Below, piece after piece: positions 1 to 8,019 of a stretch of 64,000 nt of DNA. Position numbers and translations under genes: made by a program. Source of the DNA: UBA10649 sp963700255 (GTDB lineage: Bacteria > Actinomycetota > Actinomycetes > S36-B12). The notes below the pieces were generated by a model. That model was not told where the DNA came from and did not search any database. It saw only the letters and a list, made by a program, of their open reading frames with translations. The stretch spans positions 1 to 64,000 of the forward strand of contig CAVOWW010000024.1 of NCBI GenBank assembly GCA_963700255.1, written 5' to 3'. The stretch's first letter is position 1, and each line of letters begins with the position of its first letter.

Positions 1-1
1 G

Positions 2-106
2 GACCTGGCCGGCCGCAGCCTCCTCCAGGTGGCGGCCGAGGAGGGGGCGTCGTCCGTGCGCGAGGCGGTGCGACGCACGTTCGACCTCCGCCGCGTCCAG
101 CCGTGA
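2..106 (+). CDS. C-terminal end of a probable antitoxin paired with the RES toxin (5' partial)
   Basis: An open frame enters from the left edge and stops with TGA at 104-106, giving 34 residues that end in TFDLRRVQP. It lies immediately upstream of, and nearly touches, a RES-domain gene, which is where the antitoxin of a RES-type toxin-antitoxin pair normally sits. Too little remains to show a domain, so the antitoxin assignment rests on position and on resemblance of the tail to proteins of that kind. Confidence 0.45.
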   Translation, partial: DLAGRSLLQVAAEEGASSVREAVRRTFDLRRVQP

Positions 107-121
107 CCCTGAGGTCGCAAC

Positions 122-679
122 ATGCGAGCCGGAGGACCACCTGTGGGTGCGAGTGGCGAAGCGGGGACTGGGCCGACCCACTCCGACGCCTCGTTCGCGG
201 GCGTGCACGGCGGCCGGTGGAACCCGCCGGGCTCGTGGCCGACCCTGTACCTGAACCGCGACCTCGACACGGCGCGGGCGCAGATGGGCCGACTCCTCGA
301 GGGGACCTTCGCCGAGCCCGAGGACCTCAGCGACGATGCCTTCGTGCTGGTCGCGGCCCGACTGCCGCGCGAGGTGGTCGTCGACGTCGTAAGCGCGGCG
401 GGAGTGAATGCCGCAGGGCTGCCGTCGTCCTACCCCCTCAACGCGAACGGCTCCGTCGTCAGTCACGGGCGCTGCCAGGCGGTCGGCTCGCAGGCCCACG
501 ACGCCGCGCTGGGCGGGGTGGAGGCCCGCTCGGCCTGCACCCGGGACGGCAGTGGGCGCGAGCTGGCGGTGTGGGCCGGGCTTGATTCGGTGCGGCCGGT
601 GTCGAGGCAGGTCAGCTACGGACGCTGGCGGGGCCGGGGCGTCGTCGACGCCGAGGCGCTGTTCGGGCACCCTGCCTGA
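122..679 (+). CDS. RES-domain toxin, 5' end apparently frameshifted
   Basis: RES-domain toxins degrade or phosphorolyse NAD+ in the cell and are neutralised by a co-encoded antitoxin. The frame holds the family signature GGRWNPPG (about residues 30-37), followed by TLYLN, and the conserved GLPSSYPLN and VEARSAC segments further on. The expected N-terminal part (LW.RVA....WADPLD.SF) can be read, but in three different frames between about 145 and 190: LWVRVAKRG in frame 3, WADPL in frame 1 and DASFA in frame 2. Two indels therefore separate the true start from the body. The ATG at 122 is the only start available in the present frame and probably does not give a working N terminus. Either the toxin is inactivated or the sequence carries errors. 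Confidence 0.7.
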   Translation: MRAGGPPVGASGEAGTGPTHSDASFAGVHGGRWNPPGSWPTLYLNRDLDTARAQMGRLLEGTFAEPEDLSDDAFVLVAARLPREVVVDVVSAAGVNAAGLPSSYPLNANGSVVSHGRCQAVGSQAHDAALGGVEARSACTRDGSGRELAVWAGLDSVRPVSRQVSYGRWRGRGVVDAEALFGHPA

Positions 680-710
680 TCCTCGGCCCGGTCACGCCCG
701 GCGCCGCGGG

Positions 711-1156
711 TCAGTTGGTGTTGCAGGCGTCGGTCCAGATGTCCGCCGGCACCTGGGCGTCGTCAGGCCGTGTCGCGGGATCGTCGAGGTTCACGGCGCC
801 GCAGACGTCCTCCCGATTCTTGACGAGCCAGAACTGCCCCTCCGCCTCGAGCACCTCGGTGATCGTGACCGCGTCCTCCTCGTTGGTGCCGACATCGGGA
901 ACACCACGGCCCAGCCGTCGGAGCACTCGAACTCGTTGATTCGCAACAGCTTCGTGTCCGCGCCCTCAGCGCTGTAGGAGGCCTCGATCGCCGAGCGCAG
1001 GCTCGCCTCGTCGCAGACTGCGGTGCCGCCGACGAGGCTGGCGGTGGCGCTTGCCGTGGCCGCCGTGTCGTCACCGTTCGAGCAGGAGGTCAGGCCCAGG
1101 CCCGTCGCGGCGAGAGTGGTCATCATCAGTGCTGCGAGCGTTCGTGTGGTGCGCAT
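711..1156 (-). CDS. small secreted lipoprotein, one frameshift
   Basis: The start ATG at 1156-1154 gives a lipoprotein signal peptide with a Leu/Ala/Thr-rich core and a lipobox LTSC at about residues 20-23, so the mature protein should be lipid-anchored at the outer face of the membrane. The mature part contains four further Cys. The frame breaks near 898-902: the N-terminal frame ends ...WAVVFP and the C-terminal frame resumes DVGTNEEDAVTITEVL, as expected if one C was lost from a short C run. No family was recognised. Confidence 0.6.
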
Positions 1157-1314
1157 CCGAGCCCCCAAGGTCGAACCTCCGCGCCCGACCGGGCGCGTGC
1201 ACGCCTTACCCTGCCTTAACCAGCAGCGGGTTCGCATCTTGCCTTGCCTCGGCCAGAGTGATCACACGTTCAACCATCCACCTGGTCCCCCGACCACCGC
1301 CGAAGGAGCCCCTC

Positions 1315-1740
1315 ATGCGCAAGATCCTCGCCCTCACCGCCGCGACCGGCATCGCCCTCACCAGCCTCGTCGCCCTCGCCCCCGCCGCGTCCGCCAAGGA
1401 CGGCGACGTGAAGCTGCGCAACACCTGCACCGGCGGCGACGCGTTCAGCGTCGTCAAGGTGCGCGACCGCAAGGGCGGCCTCCGCACCGACTTCTACGTC
1501 AAGAACAACACCGTCGGCCAGGCCTGGACCTTCAGCCTCGCCCAGGGCACGGCCGGCAACGTCGTCTCGTCCGCCACCCGGGCCACCCGCGCCTCGGATG
1601 ACGACTCCTCCTCGTCGGACGACGACTCGCGCCACACCGCCGAGGTGAAGTTCCGCAGCTACCTGTCGAACGCCTCGGGCCCGCTGTTCTTCACGGCGAC
1701 GTCGGGCGGCCAGACCTGCTCGGTGACCGTCAACCGCTAG
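1315..1740 (+). CDS. small secreted protein with an Asp/Ser-rich segment
   Basis: 141 residues. A Shine-Dalgarno-like GAAGGAG (1302-1308) precedes the ATG at 1315. Residues 1-26 form a Sec signal peptide ending ASA, with mature KDGDVKL following. The mature domain has two Cys that could pair (one early, one near the end) and a low-complexity Asp/Ser stretch around residues 97-110. It appears to be a small beta-rich exported domain; no family was recognised. It is followed by a strong hairpin at 1793-1836. Confidence 0.6.
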   Translation: MRKILALTAATGIALTSLVALAPAASAKDGDVKLRNTCTGGDAFSVVKVRDRKGGLRTDFYVKNNTVGQAWTFSLAQGTAGNVVSSATRATRASDDDSSSSDDDSRHTAEVKFRSYLSNASGPLFFTATSGGQTCSVTVNR

Positions 1741-1792
1741 GCAGGAGTCCAGCCGCCTCTGCTGGGATGCCAGCCGAGAGGCGTAAGGAGAC

Positions 1793-1836
1793 AAAAGGGT
1801 GGTGGCGGTGACCTCGGTCACCGCCACCACCCTTTT
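1793..1836. terminator. bidirectional rho-independent terminator
   Basis: A perfect 21-bp inverted repeat (arms 1793-1813 and 1816-1836) begins with AAAA and ends with TTTT, so the U-tract logic works on both strands. It lies between the convergent genes ending at 1740 (+) and 1855 (-). Confidence 0.9.
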
Positions 1837-1854
1837 CTCGCGTCTGTGTCGGAG

Positions 1855-2375
1855 CTAGGTGATTATTGCGCAGCCGTACACCGGGAAGCCGAAGTTGACA
1901 CCCGCCGTCGGGAATCCGAAGATCGCTTGGCACAGCGCATCGGCCTGCGCTTGACCTGCCGGTGCATACACGACGTTGAAGACGATGGTTACGTCACAGT
2001 CGTGCAGTGGGTCGACGTAGTCGGGCGCTCCGATCGGGAGGCTGCTCGCACCGAGGAAGTCGAGCCATTCCGCTGGCGAGGCCTGAACGCACCCGGGCCC
2101 CGCCGCACCGTCCTTGGCCCACACGATGTATCGCTGGCACACCCAGCCGCCCTTGCCGCCGTTCGCCCATTCAGCCCACGACGGGTCCACTCCTGCTGTC
2201 CGGTGTAGCTGTCCTGCCACGCAGTCTCGGTCGTCGGCGCGGGGCATGGAGCCTCCGCGCTCGCTCGCTCGAATGCCTGGTGCCAGACCTGGTCGGCGGA
2301 GGCAGGGCTGGCGACCATCAGCGCCCCTGCCATCGTGAGAGCGATCACTGCGAAGATCCTCAAGAGACTACGCAT
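1855..2375 (-). CDS. secreted hypothetical protein, one frameshift
   Basis: The start ATG at 2375-2373 is preceded on the minus strand by GGAAGGGA. Residues 1-29 are a classical signal peptide (MRSLLRIF..., ending ASA). The frame breaks near 2188-2192: the first frame reads ...DSYTGQQEW and the second resumes DPSWAEWANGG, then WVCQRYIVW. The joined product of about 173 residues contains several Cys and many Trp, consistent with a small disulfide-containing exported domain. No family was recognised. Confidence 0.55.
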
Positions 2376-2605
2376 CAGCGGGATTCCCTTCCATGAGCCC
2401 TCGTCTGAGGGTGGACGGACGGAGCGTGAGGCGTCGGATGAGGGGCTATGGCCCTCGCCCCTCGAGTCGACATCGGCCGCGGAGCGCCCGTCGGCCCGGC
2501 AGGGGAAGCCGTGCACATCAGCGATCCGCTGCGTGAGGCGGTCTACGCGCACGCCGGAGGTCGGCAGCGGCTGGGATACCGCACGGGGCAGCCAAGGGCC
2601 GCGGC
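2376..2605. other. intergenic, no gene recognised
   Basis: About 230 bases lie between the secreted protein start and the BKACE stop. A short plus-strand frame from GTG 2512 (about 30 codons, ending TAG 2608) is open but has no recognisable ribosome site or family. It was not called as a gene. Confidence 0.4.
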
Positions 2606-3492
2606 CTAGGGGGTGAGCGCTGGCAGGCCGAATCGCATGCGTGCCTCAGCTGTCGGGCAACGCCGCGCCCTGCCAGCTCGGCGGCCTGGCACGCGAGCGC
2701 GACGGCTTGGGCATTCGACCACGGCCCCGGCACGTCTCCTCGCGGGCTGTCCTCGAGTCCGGTGCGTACGTTGCCTCCCATGACGGCGGCCATGATGGTC
2801 ATCGGCCGCTGGAACCGCCCGATTCCGGCGGCAGCCCACTCGGAGTCGATGGGCAGGCGCTCCACGATTCGCGCGAGCTCTGCGGGGAAGGCGGGCGCTG
2901 ATCCGAGCGAGCCCAGCAGGATGTTGACCGTCGGGGGTTGCACCACTAGTCCCTCCTCCATCAACTGCCAGAGTGTGTTCACCATGCCGATCTCGAACAC
3001 CTCGAACTCGGGGCGGATGCCCAGCGCGTTCATCCGGCGGAGGAGGGATCGAATCTGATCCGGCGGGTTAACTGACACAGTCGAGGGAAAGTTGAACGAT
3101 CCCAGGCTCAGGCTCGCAAACTCGGGTCGCAGGGCCGAATCGATCTCCATGCCGATCGTGCGGCTCGCCTCGTCCGGGTCAACACGGCTGCTTGTCGTCA
3201 CGCAGAGTATGAGGTCGGGTCGCTGCTGGCGGATCGGTGCGATGGTCCGCTCGTAGAGGTCCCGGCGGTGCACAGGCAGGCCGTCTTCGTCACGCATGTG
3301 AAGGTGGAAGACACTCGCACCAGCGTCCGCGCATTCAAGCACGTCCTGGACGATCTCCTCCGGAGTCTGCGGGAGCAGTGGATTGTCCGTCTTGGTCGGA
3401 ACCGCTCCCGTTAGGGCGACGTTGATGACCAGAGGCTTGTAGGGGCGAAGCGGATGTGGGGCCCAGTCGTATGGCTGCGCGGATGCGGTCAC
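2606..3492 (-). CDS. beta-keto acid cleavage enzyme (BKACE, DUF849 family), 3' frameshift
   Basis: BKACE enzymes are Zn-dependent TIM barrels that cleave a beta-keto acid with acetyl-CoA to give an acetoacetate-type product and a CoA ester (Kce of lysine fermentation is one example). Visible landmarks are the N-terminal KPLVINVALTGAVPTK, the metal-binding HLHMRDEDG (about residues 64-72), LGSFNFP, FEIGMVNTL and NVRTGLEDS. The C terminus breaks near 2655: after AELAGRGVA the family ending (TAEARMRFGLPALTP) continues in another frame to TAG at 2606-2608, as if one C were missing from CCCC. Substrate cannot be told. It is divergent from the polysaccharide operon and only about 60 bases from it. 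Confidence 0.8.
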
Positions 3493-3555
3493 CGGGTGGC
3501 TCTGTTCGTACTGCCGGTCGGCTCAACGATCCGGGCGGGCTGCAATGATGGCTCC

Positions 3556-4249
3556 GTGAGTGCGTCAGATTCGGACCCGGGAGGGTGGACGCTCTACGGA
3601 GTTCGAACGACTTGCGGCGGACGTAGCCGAGACGATCTGGCGCCGGGGCGAGCAACTCGTTGCGGTAATAGACAACCTGCCCGACGCAGTGGCTGTGGAC
3701 TGGACCGACGCGCCCCTCCTTTCGGTCGAGCACCTGGACACCCACATCTTGGGCCTGCCCGTCGGGATTCCACAGAGTACCCCCGGGCATCGGTTCGCGA
3801 CAGCCGTAGATGCAGGGAGGCGAGGCTTCACCCGATTCCCTCCTCTCATCGATCCGTCCGCCGTCGTGGCGTCGACTGCTCGCACAGGTCGTGGTTCCGT
3901 GATCCTGGCCGGTGCCGTGATCGCGGCCCAAGGGCGTATTGGCGAGTTTGCCCTCGTCAACAGAACTGCATCTGTTGGGCACCATGCAGACATCGAGGAT
4001 TTTGCGAGCCTCGGACCTGGCTGCGTGCTGGCCGGGCGAGTCTCCGTGCGTAGGGGCGCGTTCGTGGGTGCCGGAGCGGTGATCGCTCCCGGCGTGATCA
4101 TTGGCGCGAACGCCACCGTCGGCGCTGGCGCCGTCGTCATCACAGACGTGCCCGCGGGATGTGTCGTCGTCGGCAACCCCGCACGCATCATCGCGCACGA
4201 CAGCCCGGGCTTCAAAGGCGTGACCGTTCCGGGTGACAGTCCACGATGA
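3556..4249 (+). CDS. PglD/NeuD-like left-handed beta-helix sugar acyltransferase, one frameshift
   Basis: From about residue 95 the protein shows hexapeptide repeats of a trimeric left-handed beta-helix acyltransferase (SVILAGAVIAAQG, VNRTASVGHHADIEDFASLGPGC, AFVGAGAVIAPGVIIGANATVGAGAVV), ending with the usual VVGNPARI. The His in ASVGHHADI is in the place of the catalytic base of PglD-type enzymes. GTG 3556 gives GWTLYGVRTT, which fits a PglD-like N terminus, but the frame breaks near 3605-3612 before LAADVAETIWRRGEQLVAVIDN. It is the first gene of the plus-strand polysaccharide operon and overlaps fdtC by ATGA. Substrate unknown. Confidence 0.65.
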
Positions 4250-4266
4250 CAGATGGAGGCAGTCAG

Positions 4267-4794
4267 GTGAGTTCCGGCGACGCTGTGTTCGTCCACGACA
4301 GTGCGATCTGCGAGAGCACCGCCGTCGGCCCGGGTACGCGCATCTGGGCGTTCAGCCACGTTCTTCCCGGCGCTGTCATCGGGCGTGACTGCAACATCTG
4401 CGACGGCGTTTACGTCGAGAATGACGTCGTTGTGGGCGACCGCGTGACGGTGAAGAGCGGTGTCCAGCTCTGGGACGGAGTCCGGCTGGAAGACGACGTG
4501 TTCGTCGGTCCCAACGTGACGTTCACCAATGACCCCTGGCCCCGCAGCAGGAGGGCCATGACGGGCCCCGGCCTGAACGGCGCCCACCTGACGGTGGTCC
4601 GGACTGGCGCCTCCATCGGAGGCAATGCGACCTTGCTGCCGGGAGTGACGATCGGTGCGCTCGCCATGGTGGGTGCCGGATCCGTAGTCACCCGTGACGT
4701 ACCTCCCGGAGTCATCGTCTACGGCAACCCCGCCACCGTTCGCGGCCGTGTGGATGAGGTCGATGCTGGTCGTCGCGACGTTGGCGACACGTGA
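4267..4794 (+). CDS. fdtC: dTDP-3-amino-3,6-dideoxyhexose 3-N-acetyltransferase (FdtC/QdtC type)
   Basis: Transfers an acetyl group from acetyl-CoA to the 3-amino group of dTDP-3-amino-3,6-dideoxy-galactose or -glucose. The whole chain is a left-handed beta-helix with family landmarks VGPGTRIWAFSHVLPGAVIG, CNICDGVYVENDVVVGDRV, VKSGVQLWDGVRLEDDVF, VTFTNDPWPRS and VVYGNPA-like YGNPATVRG. GTG 4267 is chosen because GGAGG (4255-4259) lies 7 bases upstream; an in-frame ATG at 4246 overlaps the previous stop and is the alternative. The matching aminotransferase and ketoisomerase genes lie at 9475-10975 on the other strand. Confidence 0.8.
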   Translation: MSSGDAVFVHDSAICESTAVGPGTRIWAFSHVLPGAVIGRDCNICDGVYVENDVVVGDRVTVKSGVQLWDGVRLEDDVFVGPNVTFTNDPWPRSRRAMTGPGLNGAHLTVVRTGASIGGNATLLPGVTIGALAMVGAGSVVTRDVPPGVIVYGNPATVRGRVDEVDAGRRDVGDT

Positions 4795-6566
4795 TGGCAC
4801 CTGCGAAGCCCCCCACGTTGAGGCGGTCCGTGGACTTGGCCGTCGCCTACTGGAGAGTGGCGCGACGCCGGTTCCACCTGACGGACGAGCTCCAGCGGTG
4901 GTACTGGAGTGGGCGACCGGGTCCGGAGATCCCCGCGCTCGAGGCCTTCATCCTTGACGCCGCGAATGAAGCGCGATCGAGGCCTGCGGACACCGGACCG
5001 GTACGCCTCAACCGCGTCCGCTTCGTGACAACGGCTACGCCCTCCCTGCGAAACCTGGTCGGCGGTACGGCCCTGATCGTGTCCGCCCCACGCGGGCTGG
5101 GCATCCGGCGTGAGCTCGTGGCCGCGGCAGTTCCGGGTGCTGACGCGCGGCTCGGCCCCAGCCCTACCACCAAGCAGCTCGCCATGTACTCCATCCGCAA
5201 CTCACGGGAGCTGGTCCGGAACCTGAGCATGCGCAGAGTCGTCATTGAGGAGGTGCCGGGAATCCGGTCGGCCAGCACGTCGCCATCAGGGGACTCTCGG
5301 CGCAGCCAGGACGTGGCTGCGGTCGCGTATGCCCTGGCAACCTGGGCACCCGAAAGCATCCTGCGCTACACGGAGTGGAGACAGCTCGACGATGAGTGGG
5401 CTGCCGTCGTCGACACCTTTGGCCTAGCCCGGGACGACTCGCTGCTCCGCGTCCTCCAGGCCGCACGAAGCGCCACAGAGCCTGCCAGCGGGCCTGACGG
5501 CTCGGACGTCCGCATCATGCCCGTCGTGGTCGATGAGCGGAGCCACCTGACCGCTGACAAGTGGTCTCACGGTGATACTCACGGGGCAGTGGTCGACGTG
5601 GCGGACGCAGAGATCGTGGGCGGCTTCATGCCAACTCGGAGTGGCCGGCTGCTCGTGGTGGACGAGACGGCCGATCCTCGTCGGCGGGCAGTTGCCGGCC
5701 AGCACCAACGTGTGGTGTGCGGTTCGGTGCGGTCGACCGCAGCGGTGGTGTCCGTCGGCGGCGGGGCTACTCTCCGCCTCGACCGTGGGCTCCTCCTGGC
5801 CGGCCGGACGGACAGCAACTGGTACCACTTCCTCGTCGACACACTGCCACGACTCATGCGTCTAGAGTCGCTGCCGGCGGATATCCCGCTATTGGTCAAC
5901 GCCGCCACGCCCGCCACGGGCGTCGACCTGCTGAGGCGGCTGACCCATCGCGAGATCGTGCTGCTCCAGTCGGACACCACCTACGCGGTCCGTCACCTCT
6001 CGCTCGTCGGCGGCACCTCGTCTGTGGTCGACACGGAGGATGAGGGTCGCATCATGGCTCCCGTGTACGACCTCCCGGCACTCCGATGGCTGCGCGACCG
6101 CGTGTCCGAGCTGGACATCCCGTTCGACGAGGCAGGCGGGGTTCTGGTCGTGCAGCGCAACGGAGGTGTACGCAGCCTGAGGGCAGGCCGCCTCCTCGGT
6201 ACCGTGCCCGCCCTCCGAGACGCGCGGAGGATCGATCCCTCGCGCTCAGATCTCACGACCCAGATTGCGGCATACCGGTCCTGTGATGTCATGGTCGTGC
6301 CCGGCGGCGCCGCATTGGCCAACATGATCTTCACCCGCCCGACAACGACGACAATCGGCCTTGTCGGTCGGGTTCGCCCAGCACGCCCCCTCTGGACCTC
6401 GCTCAGTGCCGTCCTCGAGCGGCCCTACGCGCAGGTTCCGCTACGGGTCCTGCCGGCCTACCGGTCCTTGCTGCCCAGCCATCATCGCGACGTCATCGTG
6501 ACACCGGCCAGTGCGTGGAGACTTCACAGGGAGATCGACGACAGGATCGGCCGATATGACCGGTGA
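4794..6566 (+). CDS. GT61-like (DUF563) glycosyltransferase
   Basis: 590 residues. The C-terminal half has the DUF563/GT61 pattern: NWYHFLVDTLPRLMRL (about residues 341-356), VLVVQRNGG (a form of the ..R....R element) and the terminal VVPGGAALANMIFT, matching the usual G.H/GA.L.N..F motif. The N-terminal 250 residues are not recognised. It overlaps the preceding gene (GTG 4791 or ATG 4794 at GTGATGG) and the next one, so it is translated as part of the operon. It probably adds a residue to the surface glycan; donor unknown. Confidence 0.65.
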   Translation: MAPAKPPTLRRSVDLAVAYWRVARRRFHLTDELQRWYWSGRPGPEIPALEAFILDAANEARSRPADTGPVRLNRVRFVTTATPSLRNLVGGTALIVSAPRGLGIRRELVAAAVPGADARLGPSPTTKQLAMYSIRNSRELVRNLSMRRVVIEEVPGIRSASTSPSGDSRRSQDVAAVAYALATWAPESILRYTEWRQLDDEWAAVVDTFGLARDDSLLRVLQAARSATEPASGPDGSDVRIMPVVVDERSHLTADKWSHGDTHGAVVDVADAEIVGGFMPTRSGRLLVVDETADPRRRAVAGQHQRVVCGSVRSTAAVVSVGGGATLRLDRGLLLAGRTDSNWYHFLVDTLPRLMRLESLPADIPLLVNAATPATGVDLLRRLTHREIVLLQSDTTYAVRHLSLVGGTSSVVDTEDEGRIMAPVYDLPALRWLRDRVSELDIPFDEAGGVLVVQRNGGVRSLRAGRLLGTVPALRDARRIDPSRSDLTTQIAAYRSCDVMVVPGGAALANMIFTRPTTTTIGLVGRVRPARPLWTSLSAVLERPYAQVPLRVLPAYRSLLPSHHRDVIVTPASAWRLHREIDDRIGRYDR

Positions 6567-8019
6567 TTCGGGGGTAGTGGATCGGGCGTTGCGGCTCGTG
6601 TCCGGACGGACCGCACAGATCTACTTCTTGGCGTTCTTCACCATTCTTACTGCCGTTGGCGTGCTCGCGGTCAGCACTCACCTGCGCACTGACGACCTCT
6701 ACAGCACCTTGGTGACGGCGGCTGCTGACGAGGTTAGAGCGGCCTTCGGAGTCCGCGATGTCGGCAGCTACCTCACCCTCTCCCTCGACTGGCGGGACGG
6801 GCAGATAGCGGATGAGAACTACTGGATCCTTCGCCTTTGGCCGCCAGGGGCACCGTTCGTGCTCACGATCCTGGATGCGCTGCCTGGCTCATTGGTCCTG
6901 GTCGCAGGAGTGGGTGCAGTCTTGGCTTGGGCTGGAACGGCCGCAGCCGTAGCCGCTGTCGTGGCGGCTCGCGGACGGGTTCTGGTCGCGGCGCTCTTCG
7001 CGTCACTATGGGTGGTCGCCCCCATGACCCTGTCCTGGGTCTGGGGCTTTGGCCTGTTGTACGGCGACGGCCCAGGGGTCGTGTTGATCGTGCTGGCACT
7101 CCTGACCATCTTCCTCATCGAAGAAGGGGCACGTGGGGGCCAAGCGAGGTGGCGTCTCATTGCCTGGGGGGCCCTCTGCGGGGTGCTGCTGGCCGGAAGC
7201 GTCTACATGCGGTGGGCGCTCGTGGCTTCCGTTGGCGCAGTTGTTCTCATGTCGGGGGCACTAGTCCTCGTCGGATTGATCATGCGACTTATGGGCCGGA
7301 CGGGTGGCGGGATCTACTCTCGGATCCTGGAACTCGCGGGTCCCCTGAGCGCTGCGGTCCTGGTGTTCGTCATGGCGACAGTCCCATGGGCGGCGTATCG
7401 TGCGACCGCCGTGGATCCTGGCAAGCTCTCCTGGGTCTCTACGGATTTCGCGTGGGGACAAAGGTGGCTCACGGATGCCGACCTGCGTTCAATCGATGCT
7501 GACTTCCTGATTCGGGCAGACGCCAACTGGTCCTGCGATATCGATCCGACGAGGTGCGAGGAGCTTCGGCCGATCGCGCTCCGGGGGGCCGGGGAGGACT
7601 TCGAGATGCTCAAGGACGCTGCCCTCCAGTCGATCGTGCGCAACCCATGGGGGTTCGTGAGCAGTCGCGTCACTGTCTTCGCCTCAGCCTGGAGCCTGCC
7701 TCCTGACGCCACTGAACGGTCCCTGTACTCCACATTCATGGGATGGATCCTGCTCGGCAATGCGGTCGCCGGGGCCGTCCTCGGAACGCGTCGTTGGCGG
7801 GCAGCGCCGTGGTTCGCCGTGATGCTGCTCGCGATGATCGCGGGTCAGGTGGCCACTCTCGCGGTCTCGCACGTCGAGGCGCGCTACCTCATGCCAATCA
7901 CCGGGCTCACGCTCGCGGGCACGGCCCTTCTCAGCGCGCTACCTCGACGGCACGGGCCAGTGCCTCCAGTCCAGCAGAGCCCAGCGTCCATCGTCGGTGG
8001 GCCGCCCCCTCGGCCGTGA
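6556..8019 (+). CDS. polytopic membrane protein, GT-C-like, of the polysaccharide operon
   Basis: 487 residues from ATG 6556, which overlaps the previous stop. Hydrophobic segments are frequent: one at about residues 16-40, a large periplasmic-type loop to about 110, then roughly eight segments to the C terminus. This architecture, with an extracytoplasmic loop after the first helix, resembles GT-C glycosyltransferases or polymerases of glycan assembly, but no signature settles it. Its 3' end overlaps the convergent gene at 7931 by 89 bases. Confidence 0.55.
   Translation: MTGDSGVVDRALRLVSGRTAQIYFLAFFTILTAVGVLAVSTHLRTDDLYSTLVTAAADEVRAAFGVRDVGSYLTLSLDWRDGQIADENYWILRLWPPGAPFVLTILDALPGSLVLVAGVGAVLAWAGTAAAVAAVVAARGRVLVAALFASLWVVAPMTLSWVWGFGLLYGDGPGVVLIVLALLTIFLIEEGARGGQARWRLIAWGALCGVLLAGSVYMRWALVASVGAVVLMSGALVLVGLIMRLMGRTGGGIYSRILELAGPLSAAVLVFVMATVPWAAYRATAVDPGKLSWVSTDFAWGQRWLTDADLRSIDADFLIRADANWSCDIDPTRCEELRPIALRGAGEDFEMLKDAALQSIVRNPWGFVSSRVTVFASAWSLPPDATERSLYSTFMGWILLGNAVAGAVLGTRRWRAAPWFAVMLLAMIAGQVATLAVSHVEARYLMPITGLTLAGTALLSALPRRHGPVPPVQQSPASIVGGPPPRP

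Noticed and set aside
2512..2608. Small plus-strand gene beside the BKACE gene
   Set aside because: Only about 30 codons, no ribosome site and no similarity that could be recognised.
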